Shown: positions 16,561-25,296, counted from the stretch's first letter. The stretch is DNA of 64,000 nt from Amylibacter sp. SFDW26 (GCF_009184395.1 NZ_WEIC01000001.1:824047-888046), one strand, 5' to 3'. The notes: generated by a model not told the origin, from the sequence alone. Program-made: numbers and translations.

Positions 16561-17808
16561 TTATTCTGCAGCTAATGATTTTGAATAATATGTATCCAAG
16601 CGATCATTCACTGCGGTTAAATCCAAATCAGCACCCATTTTATTCATGGCTTCTGCGAAACGGTTCACAATATCTGTGATTGATGCGCGTGTAAGCTGAT
16701 TCAAAATACCAATGCGAACTTGAACTGGTGCTGAAAGCGTTGGCCAAATACCAAACCCTTCTGCACGACATGCTTGTACAAGTTCCATTTCACGACCTGC
16801 CATGTCGTCTGGCAAGTTCAATACAACAAGGCTTGTCATATTTGATGTGACTTCACAGCCCATTGCTGTCACGGCTTCACTCAATGCAGCTTCGTGATAA
16901 ACATAGTTCGCAGCACGTTTTGCCAAGCCTTCTTGCAATGTAATACGCAAAGCTTCGTGGAATGCAGCAACCGCATAACCAGAGTGTGTACGGTGATACG
17001 TACCCTTCTCTACATCTGCACCGTCAACAATACCCCAATGACGAGCTTCCATAATTGGGTGGTGTACGAATGTACGGCAACCAGATGCTTTTAGTGTTTC
17101 GATATACTGATCAGTAAAGCTGACAGGCGCATACGTCAGCGGCAAACACAAAACACCTTTTTGCGGACAAGACGCCCAACCAGCGATGCCTGGGTAGTCA
17201 TCAATTGCAAAGTTTTCAACACCAAGTGATGACACAGCATCGATCAAACCCATTGCTCCATGACGTTCACATGCATCAGAGAAACCACGAATATCATTGA
17301 TACGGCCAGAACCTGTTTCCCAATGTGCCATGAATGCCCACTTTGGTTTGTATTCAGCCAAAGCAGCTTCAACCATTTCGCCAGTTACAGATTGACCATG
17401 TGGAACTTCGATGACGACAACGCTTGCTGCTTTTGGATTAAGCGAATCTACCATCAATTCATTGGCTGTCGCAGCTTTCATATTCAATGTCAGCGCATCA
17501 ATGCCAGAAAATGTACCGTTTGCAAAAGCAACAACTGTGTCACCAGGCATAACTGCACTGAACATACAATCCAAACCGCTCCAACCCGTACCAGCAACAC
17601 CGAATGTATAAGTGTTATTCGTGCCAAATAGGCTACGAAGCATGAACTTACATTCCACCATGCCGCGCAAAACATCTGGCTGCATATGATCGGCCATACC
17701 CGCATTTGTGAAAGCTTGCAAAACACGCTCATCTGTATTGCCAGGTCCAGGACCAGCTGCCAGTGTATCAGGAATTTCGAGTTGTGGAAAAATTGAATTG
17801 GTGGTCAT
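16561..17808 (-). CDS. Class V aminotransferase, serine-glyoxylate aminotransferase type
   Basis: The 415-residue PLP enzyme has the N-terminal AAGPGPGNTDERVLQAF element (near 17-33) and the Schiff-base lysine K217 in SCPQKGVLCLP. In the serine cycle such an enzyme moves the amino group from serine to glyoxylate, giving hydroxypyruvate and glycine. It is the first gene of the minus-strand operon with mtkA, mtkB and the hydroxyacid dehydrogenase, which supports this role. The N-terminal motif differs somewhat from textbook SgaA proteins, so alanine-glyoxylate or pyridoxamine-pyruvate aminotransferase remain alternatives. Confidence 0.75.
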   Translation of the reverse strand: MTTNSIFPQLEIPDTLAAGPGPGNTDERVLQAFTNAGMADHMQPDVLRGMVECKFMLRSLFGTNNTYTFGVAGTGWSGLDCMFSAVMPGDTVVAFANGTFSGIDALTLNMKAATANELMVDSLNPKAASVVVIEVPHGQSVTGEMVEAALAEYKPKWAFMAHWETGSGRINDIRGFSDACERHGAMGLIDAVSSLGVENFAIDDYPGIAGWASCPQKGVLCLPLTYAPVSFTDQYIETLKASGCRTFVHHPIMEARHWGIVDGADVEKGTYHRTHSGYAVAAFHEALRITLQEGLAKRAANYVYHEAALSEAVTAMGCEVTSNMTSLVVLNLPDDMAGREMELVQACRAEGFGIWPTLSAPVQVRIGILNQLTRASITDIVNRFAEAMNKMGADLDLTAVNDRLDTYYSKSLAAE

Positions 17809-18029
17809 AGAAATGCGCTTTCTGTGGTAAGCCCTAGGGCTAGGTTGATCAGTTGCGCATCAAGAGACCAAAGTAACCGCTTACTGACAACCTTCCTTAC
17901 TACCGTAATAGTAAGCCTAATAGGATAGTTAAAAAACTATACTTTTGAGTTGATTTTATAATGCATACGAAGATATACTATAAAAATGGGTAGGTTTTGT
18001 CGCCCCTCATCAGCAAGGAGTCGTATTCC
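17809..18029. promoter_or_regulatory. Divergent control region with three dyads
   Basis: This 221-bp gap separates the sga-mtkAB operon from the divergent LuxR-type regulator gene. It contains a 10-bp perfect palindrome GCCCTAGGGC (17831-17840), an inverted repeat CTTACTA-6-TAGTAAG (17896-17915) and a second ATAGTT-4-AACTAT (17925-17940). AT-rich promoter-like sequence and an AAGGAG ribosome site (18015-18020) precede the regulator. The dyads are candidate operators for the regulator; this is inference from symmetry and position. Confidence 0.5.
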
Positions 18030-18698
18030 ATGACCACAAACAACACAGGACCAATCCAGATCGTTTTGGCCGACCCGAATCCACTGATCTTATCCGCGAT
18101 GTCAGAAAAATTCGCATCCGATCCGCGATTCTCGTTGGTATCGACTGTGGTGAATGCTGAGAATTTCATTTCCACTGTGATGCGTGTGCCAGTGGATTTA
18201 GGCATCATCTGTTGGAACTTACCGCAACTTGGTGGCGAAAAGATAATCGAAATTCTGCGCGATCATCCCACTGCCCCAAAATTATTGGTCTATTCGCAAA
18301 ACACATCACAAGACGTGCCGCGCCGCGCTTTGGCTGCTGGTGCCGCTGGGTATTGCGACAAAAGCCAAACTGTTGAAGAATTATTGGACACCTGTACATC
18401 CGTGGCTACTGGCAAAATGGTATTCCCCTTTTTGGACATCCGAGAGCTACAGGCTGATCCATTATTTTCGCTCACCAAACGCGAACGCACAATGTTGCAA
18501 TCACTGGCAGATGGTATGTCAAATAAAGAGCTGGCAACACACTTTGAAATCTCGATCAATACAGTGAAATTTCACCTGTCAAACCTCTATGAAAAATTAG
18601 AAGTAAAAAATCGGTCGCAAGCCATCGCATTTTACTATTCCAGACGTTTGGATCAAGCGAAAGGGCCATCAGCGGGAACTGAGTTACGCGCAGAGTGA
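18030..18698 (+). CDS. LuxR-type regulator with atypical receiver domain (Asp to Cys)
   Basis: The 222-residue protein has a receiver-like N-terminal domain and a C-terminal LuxR/NarL helix-turn-helix (about 153-210: LTKRERTMLQSLADGMSNKE then INTVKFHLSNLYEKLEV). In the receiver the phospho-acceptor Asp position aligns with C61 in GIICWNLPQL, and only one of the two upstream acidic residues remains (ADPNP). The conserved Ser/Thr (VYSQ) and Lys (GYCDKS) are kept. It is therefore unlikely to be controlled by ordinary phosphorylation. The start at 18030 follows AAGGAG. It lies between the divergent sga-mtkAB operon and mcl, and is the likely regulator of the serine-cycle block. No partner kinase is next to it. 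Confidence 0.88.
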   Translation: MTTNNTGPIQIVLADPNPLILSAMSEKFASDPRFSLVSTVVNAENFISTVMRVPVDLGIICWNLPQLGGEKIIEILRDHPTAPKLLVYSQNTSQDVPRRALAAGAAGYCDKSQTVEELLDTCTSVATGKMVFPFLDIRELQADPLFSLTKRERTMLQSLADGMSNKELATHFEISINTVKFHLSNLYEKLEVKNRSQAIAFYYSRRLDQAKGPSAGTELRAE

Positions 18699-18713
18699 CG
18701 TGCGTAAACGTCG
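18698..18713. promoter_or_regulatory. Candidate operator upstream of malyl-CoA lyase gene
   Basis: GACGT-gcgtaa-ACGTC forms a dyad with a 6-bp spacer that overlaps the regulator stop codon. Its core (GCGTAA) resembles the core (CCGTAA) of the dyad at 17896-17915 on the other side of the regulator gene. Both could be sites for that regulator. Confidence 0.3.
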
Positions 18714-18751
18714 CAGTTCAACATCGTTGACAGAATCCCCAATTTTCGGAT

Positions 18752-18781
18752 TTGAATCCTTTCCCGAACGGAAGCTATAAT
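18752..18781 (+). promoter_or_regulatory. Putative sigma-70 promoter for mcl
   Basis: TTGAAT (18752-18757) and TATAAT (18776-18781) are separated by 18 bp. Transcription would start about ten bases before the mcl ATG, leaving a short leader with the GAAGGGA ribosome site at 18784-18790. The -10 is a perfect consensus but the leader is unusually short. Confidence 0.4.
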
Positions 18782-18799
18782 CTGAAGGGATATTTTTTA

Positions 18800-19777
18800 A
18801 TGAGCTTTTACACAATCGAACCAGCAACAGCGCGCCTAAATAGAAGCGAACTTGCTGTACCAGGTAGCCAACCTCAAATGTTTGAAAAGGCTGCAAAATC
18901 TGACGTTGATGTTATCTTTTTAGACTTAGAAGATGCAGTTGCTCCTGATGATAAAGAGCAGGCTCGTAAGAACATAATCGAAGGCCTGAATGACATCGAT
19001 TGGGGTAACAAATCTATGTCCATTCGTATCAACGGTCTGGACACACATTATATGTATCGCGATGTAGTGGACATTGTAGAGCAAGCTGGTGAACGCCTAG
19101 ATTTGATCATGATCCCGAAAGTTGGTACCGCTTCTGACGTCTATGCTATCGACATGTTAGTAACCCAAATTGAAGACGCAAAAGGTTACAAAAAACGCAT
19201 CGGTTTTGAGCATATTATTGAGACCGCTTTGGGCATGCAAAACGTACATGAAATCGCAAGCGCATCTAAGCGAAATGAGAGCCTACATTTCGGCGTTGCA
19301 GACTATGCTGCTAGTACACGTGCACGCACGACAGTGATCGGTGGTGTAAACCCAGATTATTCCGTTCTAACAGACCCTGCTGACGATGGTTCACGTGACG
19401 TTCATTGGGGTGATATGTGGCATTACGCTTTAGCACGTATGGTTGTGGCAGCCCGCGCAAATGGCTTGCGCCCAGTTGACGGTCCATTCGGTGACTTCTC
19501 TGATCCAGATGGGTATGTTGCTGCTGCAAAACGTGCCGCAGTTCTGGGTTGCGAAGGCAAATGGGCCATTCACCCAAGCCAAATCGCATTGGCAAACGAA
19601 GTGATGAGCCCTTCAGCCGCAGAAGTTGAAAAAGCCAACCGCATTCTAGAAGCAATGGCGCAAGCTGCTGCAGAAGGCAAAGGCGCTGTTTCTTTGGATG
19701 GTCGCTTGATTGACTATGCATCTATTCGTCAGGCCGAAGTATTGGTGGAAAAAGCCAAGCAAATCGCTGGAAACTAA
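18800..19777 (+). CDS. mcl: L-malyl-CoA/beta-methylmalyl-CoA lyase
   Basis: The 325-residue protein belongs to the CitE/HpcH-type lyases with the malyl-CoA lyase pattern: RSELAVPGSQP (near 14-24), FLDLEDAVAPDDKEQAR carrying the acidic metal/catalytic residues (about 39-55), IRINGLDTHYMYRDV, and GFEHIIETALG with HFGVADYAAS. It cleaves malyl-CoA to acetyl-CoA and glyoxylate and may also handle beta-methylmalyl-CoA. The start at 18800 follows GAAGGGA and gives the usual family length. It acts directly after MtkAB and feeds glyoxylate to the aminotransferase across the regulator gene. Confidence 0.92.
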   Translation: MSFYTIEPATARLNRSELAVPGSQPQMFEKAAKSDVDVIFLDLEDAVAPDDKEQARKNIIEGLNDIDWGNKSMSIRINGLDTHYMYRDVVDIVEQAGERLDLIMIPKVGTASDVYAIDMLVTQIEDAKGYKKRIGFEHIIETALGMQNVHEIASASKRNESLHFGVADYAASTRARTTVIGGVNPDYSVLTDPADDGSRDVHWGDMWHYALARMVVAARANGLRPVDGPFGDFSDPDGYVAAAKRAAVLGCEGKWAIHPSQIALANEVMSPSAAEVEKANRILEAMAQAAAEGKGAVSLDGRLIDYASIRQAEVLVEKAKQIAGN

Positions 19778-19781
19778 ACTA

Positions 19782-21380
19782 TTAGGGCTGTTTGGCTTCC
19801 CAAGCAGCCCATGCCTCTGGCGTATCTAAATCCAATACCACGGCATCATCCATTTGCACCTCATGCACAGCATCAGAGACTGATTTTAGAATGGATTTTG
19901 CCCCAACATCCCCTTCCAGCGCTGTTAAATTCTCTAAATAAGCTGCATCAAATAACACTGGATGGCCACTTGATCCATTTTGAGTGACTGGGCAAATAAT
20001 GGGTTTTCCTTGAGTATCATTATATTTATTTATCAATGTGTTAAAATGATTTTTAGTTAGGTCTGGCATATCTGCAAAAGCAACGAAAATGCTCGTTGGC
20101 GTATGATCCAAGCCTAATACGCCTGCTCGTAAAGAGGCAGACATGCCAAGATCGGCATCATTTGCCTCGATAATTTTAACAGGCAGCCCATCAAGAGCTT
20201 CACGATGATAAATTGCGCCTTTATTTATAACAACAACACATTCATTTGCGTTTGAGGCCAAAGCCGTTTGCACACAATGGCGTAATAAAGGAATACCATT
20301 CACCGTACGTAGCAGCTTATCGTCCCCACGCATCCGCCGTGACCGACCCGCAGCCAACATTATGACCGTTGCACCAGTATTCTCTTCTGATTTTTTCAAT
20401 CGTGGTTGTATACGATCAGGAATTTCTTTCAACAAACCACCAACACCCATTTTTGCAACATCATCCATTCCAACAGATAAATTAGCACAAAGCCGTTCTA
20501 AGACCCAATCAACTCCATTTATTGCTGGCGACCGCGCACATCCAGGTAAACCTACGACAGAACGGCCTTTGTATTCTGCTAGAACCAGTAGGTTACCAGG
20601 ATCAACAGGCATACCAAAACGTGTAACACTTCCGCCCGCAGTAACAATTGCAGCAGGAATGACATCATTTCGATCAGATGTTGCAGATGCGCCAAGTATA
20701 AGAACCATTTCATTGGTTGTCTTATTTAGGGCATCAGCTACGGCTTCTTCGGTATGGGAAACGACTGAACATATTTCCACATGCAAGTTCAACGGCGCAA
20801 CACGCGTCCTTATTACTGTTTCTGCCTTAGTCAAAAGTGAAGGTTTAAAACCATCAATCTTTGTCAAAATTATATCGCAGCTTTTCCTCGTAAAACTTTG
20901 AATTTCAATAGTTTTATCATCAATTAAATTAATGGCACCTTTTAACAACTTATCCTGTACAGCATATGAAATGATTTTCAAAGTTGCCAACAACATGCCT
21001 TTGCGAACGCGTGCATAATTTGGCAATGTTGCGATTGTAATCGCTTCATCAACCGCATTAAAAGAATCTATCGTTTCAGCGTTTAATGATAAAATACCAT
21101 CGCATTGCGCAATCAGATTAATACGCCCTGCAACAGGGGGCGTTATTTCGATATTTGTTCCCGTAAAAGCATCCGCAAGGATTTGAACCGCATCATTTTC
21201 AGCCACATCACCCTGCTCTAATATAGCAACTGTAACAGCATTCTGTCCCATATCGGATAACGATTGAATATCCGCACCAGACAGAACGCTGCCTTTTTTC
21301 AGAAGCCCGTTCTTGACTTTGGCAGAATGCGCCAAAATATGGCCTTGAGCTTGCGCCAATTCTACTGATTGGAATTTCAT
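19782..21380 (-). CDS. Fused molybdopterin-binding / NTP-transferase (MobA/MocA-like) protein
   Basis: The 532-residue protein combines two parts. Residues about 1-325 resemble molybdopterin-binding MoeA/MoaB-type domains, with ILGASATSDRNDVIPAAI near 229-246. Residues about 338-532 form a nucleotidyltransferase domain with the LAAGRSRRM motif (342-350) and a VAFADMPDLT strand, as in MocA/MobA. It probably makes or loads molybdopterin cytosine dinucleotide for the CO-dehydrogenase-like enzyme encoded upstream in the same operon. Its start overlaps xdhC by four bases. Domain roles are inferred by family; nucleotide specificity cannot be read directly, but the xanthine-oxidase-family partner favours CTP. 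Confidence 0.8.
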   Translation of the reverse strand: MKFQSVELAQAQGHILAHSAKVKNGLLKKGSVLSGADIQSLSDMGQNAVTVAILEQGDVAENDAVQILADAFTGTNIEITPPVAGRINLIAQCDGILSLNAETIDSFNAVDEAITIATLPNYARVRKGMLLATLKIISYAVQDKLLKGAINLIDDKTIEIQSFTRKSCDIILTKIDGFKPSLLTKAETVIRTRVAPLNLHVEICSVVSHTEEAVADALNKTTNEMVLILGASATSDRNDVIPAAIVTAGGSVTRFGMPVDPGNLLVLAEYKGRSVVGLPGCARSPAINGVDWVLERLCANLSVGMDDVAKMGVGGLLKEIPDRIQPRLKKSEENTGATVIMLAAGRSRRMRGDDKLLRTVNGIPLLRHCVQTALASNANECVVVINKGAIYHREALDGLPVKIIEANDADLGMSASLRAGVLGLDHTPTSIFVAFADMPDLTKNHFNTLINKYNDTQGKPIICPVTQNGSSGHPVLFDAAYLENLTALEGDVGAKSILKSVSDAVHEVQMDDAVVLDLDTPEAWAAWEAKQP

Positions 21381-22333
21381 GGACGTGTCTCTGGCTTTCT
21401 GAACCGTTCAGTCACTTCAGCCATTATTGAGATTGCGATCTCTGCGGGGGTTTTCGATCCTATATCCAATCCAATCGGGCCGTGAATTCGGATGATATCA
21501 TCCATCGTAAAGCCTTCATTTTCTAATTGGCGCACCCGTTTTGCATGGGTTTTATTAGACCCAAGTGATCCGATGTAAAACGCATCAGATCGCAATGCGA
21601 CAGCCAATGCTGGTGTATCAATCTTGGGATCATGACTTAATGTAATAACCGCACATTGCTCATCCAAGCCGATTTGCGTCAAAGCCTTATCAGGCCAAGC
21701 ATCAATAAAGGTTTCATCTGGAAATCGCTCTGGGCTAGCAAAACTATCACGCGGATCAACAAGATATACATCATACTCAGCCATTTTAGCCATTAAAGAC
21801 AGGCTTTGGGTGATATGAACGGCTCCTATAATGATCATCCGTAAATTCGGGACATAAGCATGCATAAAATGACCACCATCTATGCCCGTAGGTTTAGAGC
21901 AGTCAAAGACTTCTCGCGCCCAATTAGATAGGTTTACGTTTATAGACAATGATTTACGCGACTTATATGCAGCCACAATTTGATTAATCAAATTAATATC
22001 AGGCCCATCGCCGACACCGATGGGTTCAACGAGGATTTTGATGTCCCCGCCACAAGCTAACCCCACTGCAAATGCGTCTTCATCTGCCACACCGTATTCC
22101 AATACACGGCATTTACCATCCTCAATCGCAGCTTGCGCTTCTAGTATAACGGCAGCTTCGACACAGCCGCCTGATACAGAGCCTTGAAATGTACCGTCCG
22201 CAGCTATAGCCAATTGCGAACCCACACGGCGCGGCGCGGATCCCCATGTGGAAATCACAGTGGCCAAAGCAGCCCCCTGACCTGCTGCAATATAAGATTG
22301 CACAACTGTGGGCATGTGATTGGAAATCGTCAT
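21377..22333 (-). CDS. XdhC/CoxF-family molybdenum cofactor maturation factor
   Basis: The 318-residue protein has the XdhC/CoxI N-terminal domain (STWGSAPRRVGSQLAI near 25-40, SVSGGCVEAAV near 52-62) and a C-terminal Rossmann domain ending in GPIGLDIGSKTPAEIAISI. Such proteins bind molybdenum cofactor, help its sulfuration and insert it into xanthine-oxidase-family enzymes. It overlaps both the coxE-like gene before it and the MobA-like gene after it by four bases, so it is translationally coupled in the cox maturation run. Confidence 0.88.
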   Translation of the reverse strand: MTISNHMPTVVQSYIAAGQGAALATVISTWGSAPRRVGSQLAIAADGTFQGSVSGGCVEAAVILEAQAAIEDGKCRVLEYGVADEDAFAVGLACGGDIKILVEPIGVGDGPDINLINQIVAAYKSRKSLSINVNLSNWAREVFDCSKPTGIDGGHFMHAYVPNLRMIIIGAVHITQSLSLMAKMAEYDVYLVDPRDSFASPERFPDETFIDAWPDKALTQIGLDEQCAVITLSHDPKIDTPALAVALRSDAFYIGSLGSNKTHAKRVRQLENEGFTMDDIIRIHGPIGLDIGSKTPAEIAISIMAEVTERFRKPETRP

Positions 22334-23559
22334 AGGACAGCCATCATTTTCTGTTTCAGACCTGTATGCTTTGCATCTGAAAGGACATTCGTTAAATCAC
22401 GCATAGATTTTAAACTGTGACAAGCGACAAATTCATCGACAAAAGGTAACATTGTGCGGATACCTGCCGCTTGCGGTTCAAACTGATCATACCGTAATAG
22501 TGGGTTTAACCAAATCAGATGGCGACATGATAACCGCAATCGCTTTATCTGGGCTTTTAAGATATCAGGTTCTCCACGTTCTAATCCATCCGTAACTATC
22601 AAAACAACTGCATCCGTCCCTAAAACACGCCGCGACCAGTCTTTGTTAAAGCGTTCTAAACTCTCACCTATTTTCGTACCACCATCCCAATCCTGTACGT
22701 CTTGCCCAATGGCTTTCAACGCCGCATCAGGATCTTTTAAGGTAAGGGATTTTGTTATATTTGAAAGCCTCGTTCCAAAGGTAAAAGCATGGACCTGCGC
22801 CCAGCCTTTTCCATGTTTAAATGCCATAGAATAAATGAAATGCATCATCATACGCGAGTAAGTGGACATCGATCCCGATATATCCGTCAAAATCACCAGA
22901 TTGGGTACTTTGGAGCGTGGCCTCCGTTTTGGCAGCTTTAACACTTCCCCACCAGTGCGCCTAGCTTCGCGTAAAACCGCGCGCGCATCAATCTTTGTGC
23001 CATATGATGCTGCCATAAACCTCCTGGATGTTTGCTTTGGGGTTTGCAAATGCATATCAGCAATAGCTCTTTCAGCCTCTTTAATCTCTGCATTTGTCAT
23101 TTGCTCAAAATCCAGAGAATTCAAGCGCTCGTTTTTCGAAATGGTAAATTGTGCATCAAGTGTTAGCTGCTCCTCAACAGGTCGCTGATCTATATGATCA
23201 TTCCCACCAGACACGGCATCTGATGCCCGTGTTTCCGCAGCCTTTAGCTTCTTTGGTTCTTCAACCGTTTGCAACATTGGCAACATGTTTTGAATCATGC
23301 TTTCTAACACTTCAGGATCACGCCAGAACATATTGAAAACTTGTTGAAAAATTTGCAAGTGCTCTACTCTATTAATCAAACAAGCTTGCAGCACGACGAA
23401 AAAATCCTCACGTTTTGTAAAACCTATAGTTTGAATTGCACGGATCGCATCGTTCACTTGAGCGGTACCAACGGGAACTTCGGCACGACGCAAAGCACGG
23501 CAGAAATAAATTATGTTCTGTGCTAATCGTCCTTCAGTGTTCAACGCTGTAATCGTCAT
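22330..23559 (-). CDS. coxE: VWA-domain protein CoxE
   Basis: The 409-residue protein is of the CoxE type: a helical N-terminal part, an acidic/low-complexity linker around residues 100-150, and a von Willebrand A domain with the metal-ion-dependent adhesion site DISGSMS (226-232) and later TDG (VTDGLERGEPD). Established work on Oligotropha CoxD/CoxE assigns this pair to assembly of the copper-sulfur-molybdenum centre. It overlaps coxD by four bases. Whether copper is inserted in a form II enzyme is unclear. Confidence 0.88.
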   Translation of the reverse strand: MTITALNTEGRLAQNIIYFCRALRRAEVPVGTAQVNDAIRAIQTIGFTKREDFFVVLQACLINRVEHLQIFQQVFNMFWRDPEVLESMIQNMLPMLQTVEEPKKLKAAETRASDAVSGGNDHIDQRPVEEQLTLDAQFTISKNERLNSLDFEQMTNAEIKEAERAIADMHLQTPKQTSRRFMAASYGTKIDARAVLREARRTGGEVLKLPKRRPRSKVPNLVILTDISGSMSTYSRMMMHFIYSMAFKHGKGWAQVHAFTFGTRLSNITKSLTLKDPDAALKAIGQDVQDWDGGTKIGESLERFNKDWSRRVLGTDAVVLIVTDGLERGEPDILKAQIKRLRLSCRHLIWLNPLLRYDQFEPQAAGIRTMLPFVDEFVACHSLKSMRDLTNVLSDAKHTGLKQKMMAVL

Positions 23560-24446
23560 CCCGCAGCTCGTAAATCGCTGCGCGTGGCCTCCAATATACG
23601 GGTCACTTCAGAGCCTTGTATTTTGGCAATATCGTCTTGATATTTCAAAACAGCCCCAATTGTGTTTGACACGACTTCGGGTGATAGCGATATAACATCC
23701 AACGCCACAAGGCATTTTGCCCAATCAAGCGTCTCGGCAAGACCTGGCGCTTTAAACAAATCCTCATTACGTAAACGCTGAACAAATCCAACCACTTCAT
23801 TGCTCAACGTGGCCGCTGCTTCTGGCACACGGGCATTCAATATTTCCAACTCGCGGTCGAAATTTGGATAATCCACCCAATGATACAAGCATCTACGCTT
23901 CAACGCATCATGCACCTCGCGTGTACGGTTAGACGTTAAGATTATAATCGGTGGTTCAGGTGCTTTAATTGTACCGATTTCGGGCACAGTCACCTGATAA
24001 TCAGACAATGCTTCCAATAAGAACGCTTCAAACGGAGCATCAGTACGGTCAATCTCATCTATCAACAGCACAGGCGGGCCATTTTTATGTGATTCCATTG
24101 CTTGCAATAACGGGCGCTTAAATAAAAACTTATCGTCATAGATATCCACCTCATCCCCACCTGCCCGCAGTGCAAGCATTTGCGCCGAAAAATTCCATTC
24201 GCAAACTGCAGTAGAGGCATCTAACCCCTCATAACACTGCAAACGGATCAAATCGCGCCCCAATCCTGTGGCAATTGTTTTGGCTAATTCCGTCTTCCCA
24301 ACACCGGCTTCCCCTTCCAAAAAGATCGGGCGGTTCAGGCTAAGCGATAGATACGTCAAAGTCGCAAGACTGCGATCACAAACATAATCCTGTTCGCGTA
24401 ACATGCTAAGCGTTTCATCAATTGATGTGGGTAAATTTGAGGTCAT
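23556..24446 (-). CDS. coxD: MoxR-type AAA+ ATPase CoxD
   Basis: The 296-residue protein is a MoxR-family AAA+ ATPase with Walker A GEAGVGKT (45-52), Walker B VLLIDEIDR, and a sensor-1 LTSNRTRE segment. It partners CoxE as a chaperone for active-site maturation. No clear ribosome site precedes its ATG; instead a strong hairpin (24462-24490) separates it from coxM, so expression of the maturation genes may be tuned below that of the structural genes. Confidence 0.9.
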   Translation of the reverse strand: MTSNLPTSIDETLSMLREQDYVCDRSLATLTYLSLSLNRPIFLEGEAGVGKTELAKTIATGLGRDLIRLQCYEGLDASTAVCEWNFSAQMLALRAGGDEVDIYDDKFLFKRPLLQAMESHKNGPPVLLIDEIDRTDAPFEAFLLEALSDYQVTVPEIGTIKAPEPPIIILTSNRTREVHDALKRRCLYHWVDYPNFDRELEILNARVPEAAATLSNEVVGFVQRLRNEDLFKAPGLAETLDWAKCLVALDVISLSPEVVSNTIGAVLKYQDDIAKIQGSEVTRILEATRSDLRAAG

Positions 24447-24461
24447 TTAAAAACTATAGCT

Positions 24462-24490
24462 ATTCCAGCCCCGATGAACAGGGCTGGAAT
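24462..24490 (-). terminator. Hairpin between coxM and coxD
   Basis: A 10-bp perfect stem (ATTCCAGCCC / GGGCTGGAAT) with a 9-nt loop lies in the 52-bp gap between coxM and coxD. On the transcribed minus strand a TTTTT run follows about ten bases later. It may attenuate transcription or protect the coxGSLM mRNA end. Confidence 0.55.
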
Positions 24491-24498
24491 AATTTACC

Positions 24499-25296
24499 TT
24501 ACGCGCAACCAGCCACAGCACGGCGCGTCATGACTTTCACAAGGTTTGCACGGTATGTGGCATCACCGTGCATATCAGACAACAAACCTTCTGACCCAAC
24601 CTGAACTCCAGCCAGTGCATTTGGACTCCAATCCGTATCAAGAGCTGCTTCCATATCGAACTGACGATAAACACCATCGTCGCCAGCCCCAGTTACGGCT
24701 ACGCGTGCCCCATCTACGGTTTGTGCAGCAAAAACGCCAACCATCGCATAACGTGATGCAGGGTTTGGAAACTTAGCATAGGCCGCTTTTGCAGGTGCAT
24801 CGAAACTGATGGAAACAATAACTTCATCCTCTTCGAGGGCTGTTTCGAACATCCCCACAAAAAAATCAGCCGCTGCAATTTCACGTGCATTGGTTTTGAT
24901 CGTAGCGTCCAAAGCCAACATTGCTGCAGGATAATCCGCTGCTGGGTCGTTATTGGCAATAGATCCACCAATCGTACCCTTATGACGTACAGCTGGATCA
25001 CCAATGCCAGCTGCCAAACAGGCAACGCCACCGCATTTGGCCTGCAAATCAGCATTCCCAGCCACATTTGCATGGGTCGTTGCTGCACCAATAGTCACTG
25101 TCGATCCGCTAATGCTGACCCCGTGCATATCGGCAATACCGCTGACATCCACCAAATCTGATGGAGCTGCAAGTCGCGCCTTCATCGTTGGCACCAATGT
25201 TTGCCCACCTGATAATAGTTTTCCGTCATCTGATTTACCGATTAAGGAAACCGCATCTGCGACGCTCGAAGCTTTATGATATTTTGTCTCATACAT
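24499..25296 (-). CDS. coxM: Aerobic CO dehydrogenase-like FAD subunit
   Basis: The 265-residue protein is the medium, FAD-binding subunit of a xanthine-oxidase-family enzyme. It shows the LLSGGQTLVPTMKARL motif (near 26-41) and the GTIGGSIANNDPAADYP motif (near 108-124) that bind FAD. The start at 25296 follows GGAGAAC and matches the family; an open extension to 25353 overlaps coxL and is not conserved. It passes electrons from the 2Fe-2S subunit to quinone or another acceptor. Gene order S-L-M is that of form II clusters. Confidence 0.92.
   Translation of the reverse strand: MYETKYHKASSVADAVSLIGKSDDGKLLSGGQTLVPTMKARLAAPSDLVDVSGIADMHGVSISGSTVTIGAATTHANVAGNADLQAKCGGVACLAAGIGDPAVRHKGTIGGSIANNDPAADYPAAMLALDATIKTNAREIAAADFFVGMFETALEEDEVIVSISFDAPAKAAYAKFPNPASRYAMVGVFAAQTVDGARVAVTGAGDDGVYRQFDMEAALDTDWSPNALAGVQVGSEGLLSDMHGDATYRANLVKVMTRRAVAGCA

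Noticed and set aside
20362-20901. Plus-strand open frame of 179 codons opposite the molybdopterin-binding/MobA-like gene
   Set aside because: Shadow of the real minus-strand gene; no ribosome site or family pattern.
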